Positions 23,060 through 34,119 of a DNA stretch of 64,000 nt are shown here, piece by piece. The number at the start of each line of letters is the position of its first letter. The stretch's first letter is position 1. The notes beneath the pieces are model-generated. The model did no database searches. It worked only from the letters and a program-made list of their open reading frames with translations, and was not told the DNA's origin. This DNA comes from Nematostella vectensis (taxonomy: Eukaryota; Cnidaria; Anthozoa; Actiniaria; Edwardsiidae), in assembly GCF_932526225.1 (NCBI RefSeq), contig NC_064036.1, forward strand, positions 8,749,519 to 8,813,518. Direction: 5' to 3'. Position numbers and translations under genes: made by a program.

Positions 23060-25935
23060 AACCAGCCTGGCGAGATCAAACGGATAAAAGATACATGATT
23101 TCTGGTTTTAGTTCGGCTTTTGAAACAACTCAAGCGAAACGAAAGGCGCGAAGTGGTAGGACTACAAACAATAACATTATACGCCGTCAACCGCTCAAAA
23201 CTTCTGAAAATACGTCCAAGCCGATGTCTTTTTCTGCCCTGAACACAAGATCTGTGAGAAAAAATACACAACCTGTAAAAGATATTGCGGTGGACCGGGA
23301 CATTGACATACTTGCAATAACAGAGTCGTGGTTATCTACCGATTCAGATGAATTTATTATCCGTGCAGTGTGCCCAACCGGCTATGAATTGTACAACGTT
23401 CCAAGAGGCTCTCAAGGTGGTGGGATTGGCATTTTACACAAGAGTACAATCAAGTTCCAGAAGCAATCAGTCATCAAAGACAAATTCAAGTCGTTCGAGT
23501 TCACTGATCTGCTACTAAAGCAATCATCCACTGCCCTGCGTGTCGTCATTGTTTATCAACCCCCAACAATGGCCAATAACAGAAGCTCCACCCCACTGTT
23601 CTTTGAGGAGTTTCCAAGACTGCTAGAAGCCCTTGTGACTCCTCCTGGATCTCTTCTGATAGCTGGGGGCTTTAACTTCCATGTGGACGTGGCCATTGAT
23701 CCCGATGCCTTACGTTTTCTTCGTCTATTGGAGGCGTTTAACCTACAGCAACACATTCACGTACCGACTCACCGAAGTGGTCACACACTAGACCTTGTCA
23801 TTACAAGAGCCGATAAGAATGTGGCTAGCAGGGTTTGGCGTGCACGATCCTGCCATTTCTGATCATTTTATGGTCAGCTGCACGCTCTCCCTGCCAAAGA
23901 CGGTCTTTTACTGCAAAGAGATCTCTTGTCGAAAGTTACGATCCATTGACATGACAGCACTGAGGGATTACATCAGCTCTTCTGTGAGTGGCTAGTGAGT
24001 TTCTACTGTGGAGGATGACCTTTAGGGACTGATGGGGCTTTATGATCTCACCCTTACTAATCTGATGGACAGGCATGCGCCTCTGAAAAAGCGAGTTGTC
24101 ACCGTCCGCCCAGCTGCTCCATGGTACAATGAAAACATCAGGCTTGAGAAACGAAAACGAAGGAAACTGGAACGCCGCTGGCGGAGGACTGGTCTTGCGG
24201 ATGACCGTGCTTCGTATGTATGTCAACCAATGCAATGCTGTCAAGGAATACATCGCGAAGGTCAGGATGAACTACTACTCTGATGTCATCGAGGAAAACG
24301 AGTCAGACCCCAAGCGCTTATACGCTACCTTCGACAAGCTACTCCACCGCAAGCAAGAGACGAAATTGCCCCAGTCTGAAGACCACGTGTTCCCCGCGAA
24401 TGACTTTGCTGATTTTTTTCACCAATAAGATCACAGCCATTCGCACAGAGCTGCATGCTAGTAGGAGTGGCCCTGTCGAACCACCGGCAGACGCTTTATA
24501 CTGCGGCCCAAAGTTTGATTGTTTTAAGCAAGTCTCCTGCGAAGAGGTATCAGATATTCTCGCAAAATCAAGTTTGAAATCCTGCGCGTTGGACCCAATG
24601 CAGGCAAATGTACTGAAGGGCTGCCTTGACACAATACTGCCGTTTATTACCAAGGTGGTAAACTGTTCGCTTTAAAGCGGTGTATTGACAGAGAACATGA
24701 AGAGAGGCCTGCTAAGACCTTCGCTTAAGAAACCTTCGCTGGATCATGAGGTCTTCAACAACCACCGTCCCATCGAATCTCATGTTTCTTGCAAAAACTT
24801 GCGAGAAAGCTGTCGCTGTTCAGCTGAAGAATCACGTGCGGATCAACAACTGTTGAACAACTGTTCCGGTCAGCTTATAAAGAGAGCCATAGCAACGAAA
24901 CCGCACTACTGAGGGTCCAGAATGATGTCCTGCGAGTCATCGACGATGGAGGCTGTGCCATGCTACTATTGCTTGATCTTTCTGCAGCATTCGACACTGT
25001 AGATCACACCATACTGTTGTCGAGGCCTCCGACCAGTGTTGGCATCGCTAGAACAGTACACAAGTGGTTTCAGTCCTACCTTTCCGGCCGTATCCAGTTT
25101 GTCCAGATTGGCAGCTGTCGATCCTCAAGCCGGCCCCTGGCATGCGGTCTACCTCAAGCATCTGTGTAAGGCCAATGCTGTACCTCATCTACACCACCCC
25201 TCTTGGCGCTATCCTTCGAAGGCATGGAGCTGGATATCACATGTACGCTTATGACACCCAGATATACCTAAGCTTTAAGTCCGCTGGAGAGGTAACAAGA
25301 GAGCGAGCTAAGATGGAAGCCTGTTTCAATGACATCGATTCTTGGATGCTGGCTAACAACCTAAAGCTAAACAACGACAAGACAGAGCTGCTGGTAATCC
25401 ATTCGAAGCATCGCCCCAGCCACCACTTCATGAGGTATCGGTCGCAGGCACTTCTGTCACTACATCTGATCGTGCACGGGACCTTGGCGTGATATTTGAC
25501 AGCACCTTGAACTATGAGACTCACGTTAGTGAAATATGTAAATAAACTTTTTATCATATAAGGAACATTTCACATGTGCGCAAACACCTTAGCCTCGCCT
25601 CAACAGAGAAATTAGTACATGCTCTTGTGACATCCAGACTAGATAGTTGTAATGCTCTTTTGGTCGGTCTGCCAGAGTATCTTAACAAGCGCCTCCAATA
25701 TGTACTCAACTCAGCTGCGCGGCTCATTACTTTTACGAGGAAATACGATCATATAACGCCAGTTTTAAGGCAATTACATTGGCTCCCTGTGCAGCAGCGT
25801 ATTGTTTAAGGTTTTAATTCTTACATATAAGGCTATTCATGGCCTGGCTTCAGAATACATCAGTGATCTAATATGTCTCTACCAACCAAAGCGAGCACTT
25901 AGGTCCGCGAATCGACTTTTATTGGAGTAGCCGGC
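23060..25935 (+). mobile_element. Decayed L2/CR1-type non-LTR retrotransposon (LINE)
   Basis: An apurinic-type endonuclease (23,095-23,930) is followed by reverse transcriptase fragments in shifting frames to 25,935. Endonuclease landmarks are ALNTRS, ITESWL, HRSGHTLDLVITR and SDHFMVSC. RT landmarks are LLDLSAAFDTVDH near 24,970 and a typical L2/CR1 C-terminal region (SRLDSCNALLVGLP, LHWLPVQQRI, LTYKAIHGLA). Multiple frameshifts separate the pieces, the endonuclease GDFN reads GGFN, and the RT YADD box reads YAYD (near 25,243). The copy is therefore dead. The 5' limit is approximate. Confidence 0.9.
23095..23862 (+). pseudogene. LINE endonuclease domain (frameshifted)
   Basis: 255 codons are open before a shift near 23,820; the SDH-containing end of the domain continues in another frame (DPAISDHF). 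The catalytic Asp of the conserved GDFN motif is replaced by Gly (GGFNFHVD). The family normally nicks target DNA to prime reverse transcription. No functional product is expected. Confidence 0.85.
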
Positions 25936-26224
25936 ACATAAACTTAATTCTCTTTCACCATACTCCACATTATGCCCTTATTATGCGTACTTCCTTGCGC
26001 ATGCGCAGATTGCCACGTTTTAAAGAAACCATTGTTATGCAAATTAACATGGTATAAAACCCCGCGTACAGCAAGACCATGCCTCTTCTTCTTTTGTAAG
26101 TCCACGTTGGGCTTGATTTGGGTTTTCTTGAAACCTTGTCTTTGTGAGGTTCAATTTATAGTCCTCTCTGCTTATCCCCATTTGTTTCTGTTTTATACAT
26201 TTTTTACAGCGAATCTTCAGAATT

Positions 26225-27223
26225 ATGACCAATAAGTCCTCTTCGAGTGTTGATGAAGAAATGAATGAAGACTCTCTGTTGAGGGATAACGCCGCTGGTG
26301 CTGAACCTCAGCTTTTACTCTCGGCGAAGAATATGGCCGCCTTGAGAGATAATCTGGGAATAAATACCATTCAGAGCGCGGTTGAGAATTTAACATCGCT
26401 GGTCTCTGGCCAAATTTGTAACAACAAACGAGAAGCCAGTCCCAACTCGCGGAGCGGAGCTGGTTCAGCCCGCAAAAAGTCCCGCGATGAAACTGAGGGT
26501 TTTGACCCCTCTACTATAGCCCTCGATTCTCCTAGTGGAGATAGCGATAATGGCGACAAAGGCGATTCTGAAGACGAAGAATCTTTCCTACCTCCGTCGA
26601 TTTTCGACGAAAGTGAATCAAAGGGTCCGGAAGTGGCGAAGACTCTTGCTAGTCGCGTGAATGAGTCGTTCACGTCTAAGCCGCTCGAAGGCAAATTGAA
26701 GCCTTTAATGGACAATTATAAATCTCCTGTCAACTGCGAGATGTTGTGTGTTCCTAGAGTTAACTCTATTCTTTGGAACGAACTGCCAAAGCGAGCGCAT
26801 CAGATCGACTTAGGGCTACAAGAGGCCTAAAAGGCAATCATGAAGACAGCCCAAGTACTGGTTTCAGTTACTGATGATATGATCAATGCGAAGAAAAACA
26901 AAGAGTCTCTGAAGCCCGGATCTTTTATTGGCCCTCTGTCAGATGCTATCACATTTGTGGGTCATGCGAGTTATCTCACTTCTCTTAAGAGGATCAACAG
27001 GGTTGATCAGTGGTCTAAAATCGCCTCTGACAAGTGGGTTCTTGAAACCATACAAGGATACCACCTGGAGTTTGAGCGAACTCCTTGGCAAAAATTTATT
27101 CCTGGCCGATTCAATTTATCGGAATCAGCAATTCTGCTAATTATTGCAGAAGTCGTAAAGCATTTGGAAAAACGAGCTGTTGTCCAGGTGAACCACCGAG
27201 AGGATGAATTCTTGTCTTTTTGA
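26225..27223 (+). pseudogene. DIRS Gag-like ORF, split by an in-frame stop
   Basis: Open from 26225 to a stop at 26828-26830, then open in the same frame (26840-27223). It starts acidic and Ser-rich (SSSSVDEEMNEDS), contains a basic patch (RKKSRDE) and the conserved LCVPRVNSILWNELP segment seen in DIRS Gag proteins. A single stop between the two halves marks decay. Confidence 0.75.
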
Positions 27224-27232
27224 TTTTTTTTT

Positions 27233-28021
27233 TTGGTGCCTAAGAAAACGGGTGATCTTAGACCAGTCATCAATCTGAAGCCTTTAAATGAATTTGTTCA
27301 GAACATTCATTTCAAAATGGAAAACATTGATCTTTTGGAGCATTTACTGCTACCTGGGGAGTTTATGGCTTCGATTGATCTGAAGGATGCATATTTTAGC
27401 ATCCCAATATGTGTACAAGACCGGAAATATTTGCGGTTTTGTTGGCATGACAAAGTTTATGAATTCACGTGCCTCCCTTTCGGGTATAAATTAGCGCCTC
27501 GGGTATTTACTAAGGTGCTTAAGCCAGTTTATGCTTTGTTACGTTTCCGTCATATTAGAGTAATCTATTATATTGATGACACTTTAGTGATTGGTAAATC
27601 AAGTGAGGAGTGTGCACAACATGCGCGTGATGTTTGCCAAACCCTCTCTAATCTTGGCTTTACCGTGAACAAAGCTAAATCTCAATTAGTTCCTATGCAA
27701 CAATCGACGGGCGGCCTGTGTTCCGAGGTCGAATCGGGAAACCACATCAATTATCTAGAGACTTTAGGTGCGTTTTTCGCACTGAAGTGTTTCGCACGTG
27801 ACGTCACTTGCAAACACATTCAACTAAAGCTTGATAATACCACAGCTGTATCTTATGTCAACAAGATGGGTGGCATACGATCTTGCAATCTAGACAATCT
27901 GGAAAGGGAAATATTGTTATGGTGCATTGATAGGCATATTTGGATATCAGCTGTCATTTTACCCGGACAAAGTAATACAATAGCTGACTACAAATCACGA
28001 AATTTCAATATAAATTTGTAG
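27233..28021 (+). pseudogene. DIRS reverse transcriptase-RNase H with internal deletion
   Basis: 262 codons are open. RT blocks are intact, including YIDD. The normal RT-to-RNase H connection appears missing: shortly after KSQLVPMQQ the frame runs straight into STGGLCSEVESGNHINYLE, the middle of the RNase H region. A deletion of roughly 100 codons or more is inferred from usual DIRS spacing. The RNase H end has QLKLDNTTAVSYVNKMGG and VILPGQSNTIAD. Confidence 0.8.
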
Positions 28022-28260
28022 TGGAGTTTGCACCCAACCGTCTTTGACTGGTTGTCTCAGACCACTTTCACGTCGGTTATCGATTTATTTGCATCTAGAT
28101 TAAATACTAAGGTCCCAAGATTTATTTCCTGGTTGCCTGATCCCTGCGCGTTTGCGTGCGATGCTTTCTCATTAGACTAGAGTAATTTCAAACCTTATGC
28201 ATTTCCTCCTTTCAGTCTCATTCCAAGAGTGCTGACCCACCTACGGGCACTATTATCATT

Positions 28261-28904
28261 TATTTTATTTTATTATTACTCGTTTTCAGTGAACCATTTA
28301 GTATTGCAACAGAGTAAATATTTGCGTATCATAAGATTTTAGGCTTGTTTTTATATGATCGCACGCAATCGAAGCTTATTTGACCGTACGATCGCATTCC
28401 GATGGCAAAGTGTTTACCGATGGACGTCCGTCATATTTTTCTCCATACAGACCTTACTGGTTCGGTTTTATTAAAATGATGATAACCTCCGTAGTGTTTT
28501 CGCGTACTCTTTTTAAACGTTCCTTGTTTACCTGATGCTCTTCCAAACACGACTGAATTAAAATCGCCTTGCTAGCTTAAGTCTTTTTATGCATCAGTGA
28601 ACCAAGTTCCTTTTTAAATGTTTTACCAGCCTAACCCATTTCCGGCCGCTTCTACCGCCTAAAGGCTTTAGGAGTTTGACTCGGTAAGCGATTGGAGGGG
28701 CAGCATGCCTGTTGCAGAAGAAGCATTTCGTATCATTCGGAAAAAGCGTTTTTAAATCCTGTCAAGCAGCTCGTGACAAGACCCCAGTTCTTTAATATCG
28801 AATTAATGTAACTCATTTTATCGTGACGTTTTCCCTGTTATGGCAATTTTTGTATTGTTTGTTGAACATATATTGTTCTCCTCGTCTCACCAGAGTGAGC
28901 TTTA
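28261..28904. other. Intergenic DNA between the DIRS remnant and the GPCR
   Basis: AT-rich sequence without a recognisable ORF or repeat. It should contain the promoter or 5' UTR of the GPCR at 28905, but no confident motif is visible. Confidence 0.4.
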
Positions 28905-30029
28905 ATGCTTTCTATAAGGAATGAGGAATTAGTAATAGTTCGTCAGCAAATCGAGTTCATAAGCTTTAGTTGTCACTGCCTTAGTTGCCCTTTTTCCCCT
29001 ACAACTCTCTACAAAAGGATTTTATATCGCACAATGAAAACAATGGATGGTAATATTTCATCAATGACAAGACACTGCTTCTTCTTGGTTTACGATTCTA
29101 AGCGTATTCTGCTGGCTCGAGATGCGTACATTGCGGCGGCGGTTATCAACTGCATCACACTGCTTCCCGCCATTATCTTGAACGTGCTACTGATGATGGC
29201 CATGTACCGCTCGCCTGCTTTTCGGAAGCCGTCGACCCTTCTTCTGTACAGCCTATCGTCTTCAGATTTACTAATTGGACTAATCGTACAACCGGCGTAT
29301 ATCGCCAAGAAAGTGGGAGAACTCACAGACAACTTCAACCTTTATTGTCAAAATGCTTTTTTAATATACAACTTCGGGAAGGTCCTTACGGGTGTTTCTT
29401 TTCTAACTCTAACTCTTATCTCTGTTGATCGATATCTACTCGTAACTTCGGGTATCGACTACCCGACGAAAGTTACGAATTATCGGGTTGGTTTTGTGAT
29501 TGCTTTGTCCTGGCTGTTTATGATTGCTATAATAATAACTCAGCACTTCATTCCTAATCGTGCAACAGTATTTATATTGATCGCACTTTTGATTGGCTCG
29601 TGCGTTGCTATAACGACAATTTGTTACGTCATGGCCTTGCATAAGATAAGACGACAGAAGAATGCGATCAGGTTGGCCAGTGGTCCTAGATCTCAGCTGC
29701 AAGCGAACACTGCGCGATACAAAAAGTTTATTATTACCATGATATGGGTGTTTGTGGTCTTCTTACTTTGTTATACTCCTTATATGGTAGCGACAACTTT
29801 GGCTGCTGTAATTGGCGAGACTGCGAGTATCTGGTCAGCGGAGTCTCTGTGTGGAGTGATTGCCTACTCCCATTCGTGTTTAAATCCCGCCATCTTGTTC
29901 TGGAGAATGGCCGAGATACGAAATGCTGGGAAAAACATTCTAATGCCAAAGTCAAAGATCAAACTTAAAGATCAAAGTCAAATTTCAATCCCGGACAAAA
30001 CTGTTGAGACAATTCCCAAATTTGGATGA
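28905..30029 (+). CDS. Class A (rhodopsin-like) G-protein-coupled receptor, intronless
   Basis: 374 codons with seven hydrophobic segments. TM1 is near INCITLLPAIILNVLLMMAMY, TM2 near LLLYSLSSSDLLIGLIVQP, and TM3 ends in SVDRYLLV (the DRY box). TM6 is FIITMIWVFVVFLLCYTPYM and TM7 contains SCLNPAILFW, so NPxxY is altered to NPAIL. A Cys before TM3 (LYCQNAF) could form the usual disulfide. An internal ATG at 29034 (MKTMDGNIS, with an N-glycosylation site) is an equally good or better start. Ligand unknown; the pattern recalls the expanded cnidarian adenosine/melatonin-like orphan receptors. Terminal Lys-rich tail, no introns. Confidence 0.85.
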   Translation: MLSIRNEELVIVRQQIEFISFSCHCLSCPFSPTTLYKRILYRTMKTMDGNISSMTRHCFFLVYDSKRILLARDAYIAAAVINCITLLPAIILNVLLMMAMYRSPAFRKPSTLLLYSLSSSDLLIGLIVQPAYIAKKVGELTDNFNLYCQNAFLIYNFGKVLTGVSFLTLTLISVDRYLLVTSGIDYPTKVTNYRVGFVIALSWLFMIAIIITQHFIPNRATVFILIALLIGSCVAITTICYVMALHKIRRQKNAIRLASGPRSQLQANTARYKKFIITMIWVFVVFLLCYTPYMVATTLAAVIGETASIWSAESLCGVIAYSHSCLNPAILFWRMAEIRNAGKNILMPKSKIKLKDQSQISIPDKTVETIPKFG

Positions 30030-30167
30030 AAAAAGATGTTCATAATTCAGTTCCTATCCTCTCCTCCCCCCTCAAAACAATGTTGAATTCATGCTCACTC
30101 TTCTAGCATCAAGTCATACACGATATTGCTTTGTGGGGGGGAGGGGGAGAGGTATAAACGTCTTAAG

Positions 30168-31152
30168 TTAACAAATTGACCCCTCAACCGGCCCGTACCG
30201 GCTTTGAGAAGTACCCACAACCCAAAAAATTCATAAATGCAAAATAAACACAACAAGATGAAGATACCCAGGCATCAGTCTAAGGGATAAATGGTCTTGA
30301 AGATGTGCATCCAACCAAGTTGTTGGCAACTACTCTTAAGCCAAATAATAGCGCAGGTTCTTTGAACAATTTCAAATCGAACAAGGAAAGAAAAGCAGAA
30401 TCACCCCTCTCAATAAAACGCTCTAAATACAACACAAGGGAGAGAGATCAGCAAACACAGCTCAAGACACAAATGGATACCTTTATTCTGATCCTCCAGG
30501 TTCATTTCCATGGCCTCAAAACACGATGTCTACTCCTTGAAGGCTTGTAAAGCCACTTTACGGATCGCAAAGCATTCTGGGAGATCCAGGGAAAAATTCA
30601 CGAGGGGAGGGCCAGTCAACACTCCTCTCCCCAAAGTTAGATGGTTTTTTATAAGTCTATTCACCCCGAAGCCAAACAAATCAATTCCAGGTCATACAGA
30701 CCCAGAATAGCAGTGTAAACAATTTTAAAATCAATTTGGTTCCAGGAGAGCTGTGGTGATCATTGAAAAATTATGTTCTTATTCAGGCAAAGCCAAACAA
30801 GAAAAAATCAACACGAATCCACCTTTGCTTGCAAATATCCATAAGCAAAGCACTTAATTATGCCCCAATAGACTTTATGATGTCCTGAGACACTCTCCTA
30901 ATATGCTCATAGCTTTATTTTTTATAAAAAAAAATACAAGCAACCACCAACTTGTGCTTGCTTCAGCACAACGACGAGGGATTAAAAGTGGGGACCGCAA
31001 AGCACTGCTGGAAAGCTAGGATACCGCTGACTACGTGAAGCTGTGTTTGACTTTGACGGGCTGTATAAAACTCAGAATAGGGGTGGAGGTATCTGTTTTC
31101 AGTCTGTCTTTTGTAAATTCAGCTAAAAAATAGCCATAAGTCAATCGGTTAA
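30168..31152. mobile_element. TTAA-flanked non-autonomous element, copy 1
   Basis: 985 bp bounded by TTAA at 30168-30171 and 31149-31152. The termini are short inverted repeats (TTAACAAATTGAC and, on the other strand, TTAACCGATTGAC). It is homologous in inverted orientation to 44326-45312. Both carry a similar short ORF beginning MHPTK, which is not recognised. TTAA targets are used by piggyBac and Kolobok families; which one cannot be told without a transposase. Confidence 0.8.
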
Positions 31153-31217
31153 GCACGTGTGAAATTTGGATTTTTTTGCGCACGAAAATCTGGGTGTCTC
31201 AACAGGTTTTGTCTGGT

Positions 31218-32305
31218 ATTGGAGTAAAACAAGAGAGCATAAGATAAGAGGGACACTTTGGTATTACCCGCGCGCCATGTCGATTCCAAATCCGGCTATT
31301 TTTAGTAACCACCACCCCACCACTGCGCGTGAGGATTTGCTCCTTTTATTTTGTCCTACTTCCCCGCGGGTTGCGCGTTGTTGTTTTGCCAACTCGATAG
31401 GAATGAAAAGAGATCATGTAAAATAACTCGGAAGAAGAAAACAAGTCTAACTTAAGTAAGCAACATTGGCAAATATACTCACAGAAAGCTATATCCCTGA
31501 ATAGTTTGACTGGTTTGTTTGTCTGAGCGGCGAAGTCAAATGAGAAAGAAATCCGACGAGCGATAAAATGGCTGCGATATACTGTGTTTGATTCAAATCC
31601 CGACACCAGCTTGTATAATAACAACATAATAATATAACATATAATAATAACAACATCAAAGAAATACAGTGATATCTCCCTCTTTATTTTCTCACTTTTA
31701 CAAAAACTCAGATACTTCAGCTTGCTGGCTTTGATCATCACAAAAATGCATTCCCTCGCTACAAGGATAGTATTATGAAATGTATTTTCTTGGATTCATT
31801 CTCAATTCACCGGAATATTCACAAAAATCAATAGCATATCTAATGTCTAACTTACAGATTTCGTTTGACCATTAGGAATATAATGAATGTTGAAAAACCA
31901 CGAAGAAGCAGCAAGTTAGAGCGGAAGCGGTGTTTGAAGCACGAGGGTTTCCGCTATTGATTTTGAATGGTCTCTTTTTTTAAACTTTTTCGAAATCTTG
32001 CAATCCTTGAAGTACTACATCCCCTTAATAAACCGCAAGTGCCTGTATTCTTGATGCTAGAATGAAATTTTCGATGGCATTTGTGCAAATAGGGTGTTTT
32101 TTTGGGTTTCAAGTAACAAAACAGCGGCAAAAACAACAAGATGTAAATGCCAAAGCGCGGGGGTAGGGTGAGTAAAAATGCTCACGCGCAGTGGTGGGGT
32201 GGTGGTTACTAAAAATAGCCGGATTCGGAATCGACATGGCGCGGGGTAATACCAAAGTGTCCCTCACTTATCTCATGCTCTCTTGAGTAAAAGCAATCTC
32301 CGCAA
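31218..32305. repeat. ~118-bp inverted repeat pair flanking ~850 bp
   Basis: 31218-31338 and 32187-32305 are close reverse complements (shared core tagtaaccaccaccccacca). Either these are terminal repeats of a 1.1-kb element, or they are facing ends of two Tc1-type elements, because the right arm runs straight into the Tc1 transposase start at 32314. The interior has no gene. Confidence 0.75.
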
Positions 32306-32313
32306 ACGTGAAT

Positions 32314-32905
32314 ATGGTTTTCACGGGCAAATTGAGTCCCGAAAAGAGGGCTTATGTGGCCTATCTTGCGAAAGGTAAAAGATTTTCCACCAAAGAAATA
32401 TGCAAGAAAACTGATTTATCAAGAGCGACAGTGTTTAGAATAAAAAAAGACGGAAGATGACAAGGAAAAGAAAAGAGGTGTGTCACAGGGCCTAGCAAAC
32501 TTATGTTTTGCGTTGTCTGAATAAGCAGTTATTTTTTCCCCAGGCCAGAAAAAAAGCGGAGGCGGACTGTATGGAAAGGCTGGCATTCGCAGGGCCTAGC
32601 AAACTAGCGTGCGCGATGAGCGGAAGCTGTTACGGTCTTTGAAAATTCTACGACAAGAAGGAGGGGGCTTCTCTTCGGATAGACTAATGGAGACGGCTGG
32701 CTTAAGCTCGAACAACCTGTGCAGCAGAACTATGTGAGGCGTTGTTTGAATAAGCACGGTTATTTTTTCCTCTAGGCCAGAAAAAATCGGAGGCGGACTG
32801 TATGGAAAGGCTGGCATTCGCCAAGCACATGAAAAATGATTACCCAGAAGATATTTGGACACGACAGATTGCTTTCTACCTAGATGGGGTAAGCTTCACA
32901 ATTGT
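32314..32905 (+). pseudogene. Broken Tc1/mariner-like transposase
   Basis: A 48-codon ORF (32314-32460) encodes a helix-turn-helix start (LSPEKRAYVAYLAKG, FSTKEICKKTDLSRATVFRI). Downstream, in other frames, are a second HTH-like part and the beginning of the catalytic domain (DIWTRQIAFYLDGV, containing the first catalytic Asp, near 32,850-32,890). A segment of about 85 bp (32504-32590) is duplicated at 32733-32822, inside the gene. The catalytic domain stops after the first Asp region. Confidence 0.75.
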
Positions 32906-33333
32906 CACGTTTTCTTTTATTTCAGACAATGTAATGCTCGCCAGCGAAAATAAAAGAATTAATATTAACGTTTTGGCATCTGCATGTCCGTTAGTGCCGT
33001 TTTGCATGACAAACTTGTCACGCGCGAAGAAAACAAATAAACGAATAACCAAAACTAGCGTTCTTTAATCGGCGATAAACTTGATTAAACATTTAATGGC
33101 CTAATGCATGAACGCTAGAGTAAATAACATATTTCATCGCAACAATTATCGGCTAACTAACGGTTAACAACGATTGAGCTGTATAATAAAGGATGTTGAG
33201 AAATCTTCAATAATTAAATTTACAGATCTCCGTTAACCGTGGAAAAGGGCTGTTCACCGAATTTTTTTTAGCTACATAACATACAGTCCATGTCATTCGA
33301 TATAAAACAGCTTTCAGCTTTATCTGGACAGGC

Positions 33334-34119
33334 CTAGCTCAAAATAAGCTCCGCAAAGCATCGAACCTCGCGCTGTAGGTGGCGCGGTATCTGACGGTTG
33401 AACTGGATCGCAGTCCATCTCACTCTCATCATCTCCGTCTCACGCTCATCGATCACTCCATTCTTTATGTAGACTAGAGAATTTTTGCTTGTGCAAAAAA
33501 ATTGAGTATCCTTATCAAAGGCGACGTCCTTAGAAAAGTGCGTTTTAGGCGCGGGAAAATGAACCACCTGGCCTTCTAGTAAAAGAAGCAAATTTTGCCA
33601 TCGGATCACTGGAGGAGACCAGCGGAAATCGCATTCTCGACACCTGTCCAAGCAGGGTTACAAAATGTGTTGTATATAAGGGTTAAAGGGTTTATAATGA
33701 ATGTTTTTCCACAATTAGCGGGTCCTGTGATGATCAAGTTCCGGTATTTGCCTTTTCCTTTAATTAGCAATTCTTTCACTGCATTAGTGAAGAATTGCCT
33801 CGAGACACCGTTGTTTCTAGTATTTTTTATTTTTTTGAGCGCAGCTAACCCAGTCGCCATTGTATCCTTCAGCACACAGACGAGTCCTGGCCTCGTTTAA
33901 AAGCTCAGTCCGAGTCTTTTTCGTCCTCTCCAACACGCTTTGAGCGCTTACTATTTCCCATGCTGTCTTTAGAATATCAGCGACTGCGCGCGGGGCTCGG
34001 TTAATCAAAAAATCTGTTTTGCCTTCTTTCTTTTTCCCAGCCACTAGTGCTTGAAGCTCTAAAACACTCTTTATATTTTCCGTTATGATCACCTCCGATG
34101 CCACTGGTGTACCTTGGTC
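33334..34119 (-). pseudogene. Broken SF3-helicase-like (viral Rep/NS1-type) P-loop gene
   Basis: Three overlapping open segments in different frames (33817-34122, 33606-33875, 33334-33651) form one decayed coding region. A Walker A of SF3 type is visible (IITGPANCGKTFIINP). It is followed by a DFRWSP-IRW-LLLLLEG segment, PAPKTHF, and a sensor-like FFCTSK. The layout resembles parvovirus-type SF3 helicases and related host-integrated genes. At least two frameshifts make it non-functional. Its 5' end runs directly into the 26-bp satellite, so the N-terminus is replaced or lost. Family placement is inference. Confidence 0.65.

Larger units (their letters stand above)
25960..28260 (+). mobile_element. 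Decayed DIRS-type retroelement
   Basis: Gag-like, RT and RNase H segments of a DIRS element are in order on the plus strand. RT motifs are SIDLKDAYFSIPI, LPFGYKLAPRVF and YYIDDTLV. After RNase H comes the stretch typical of DIRS elements before the recombinase (DLFASRLN, SWLPDPCAFACDAFSLD). The tyrosine recombinase and terminal repeats are not seen, so the copy is 3'-truncated. It follows the LINE directly. Confidence 0.85.
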
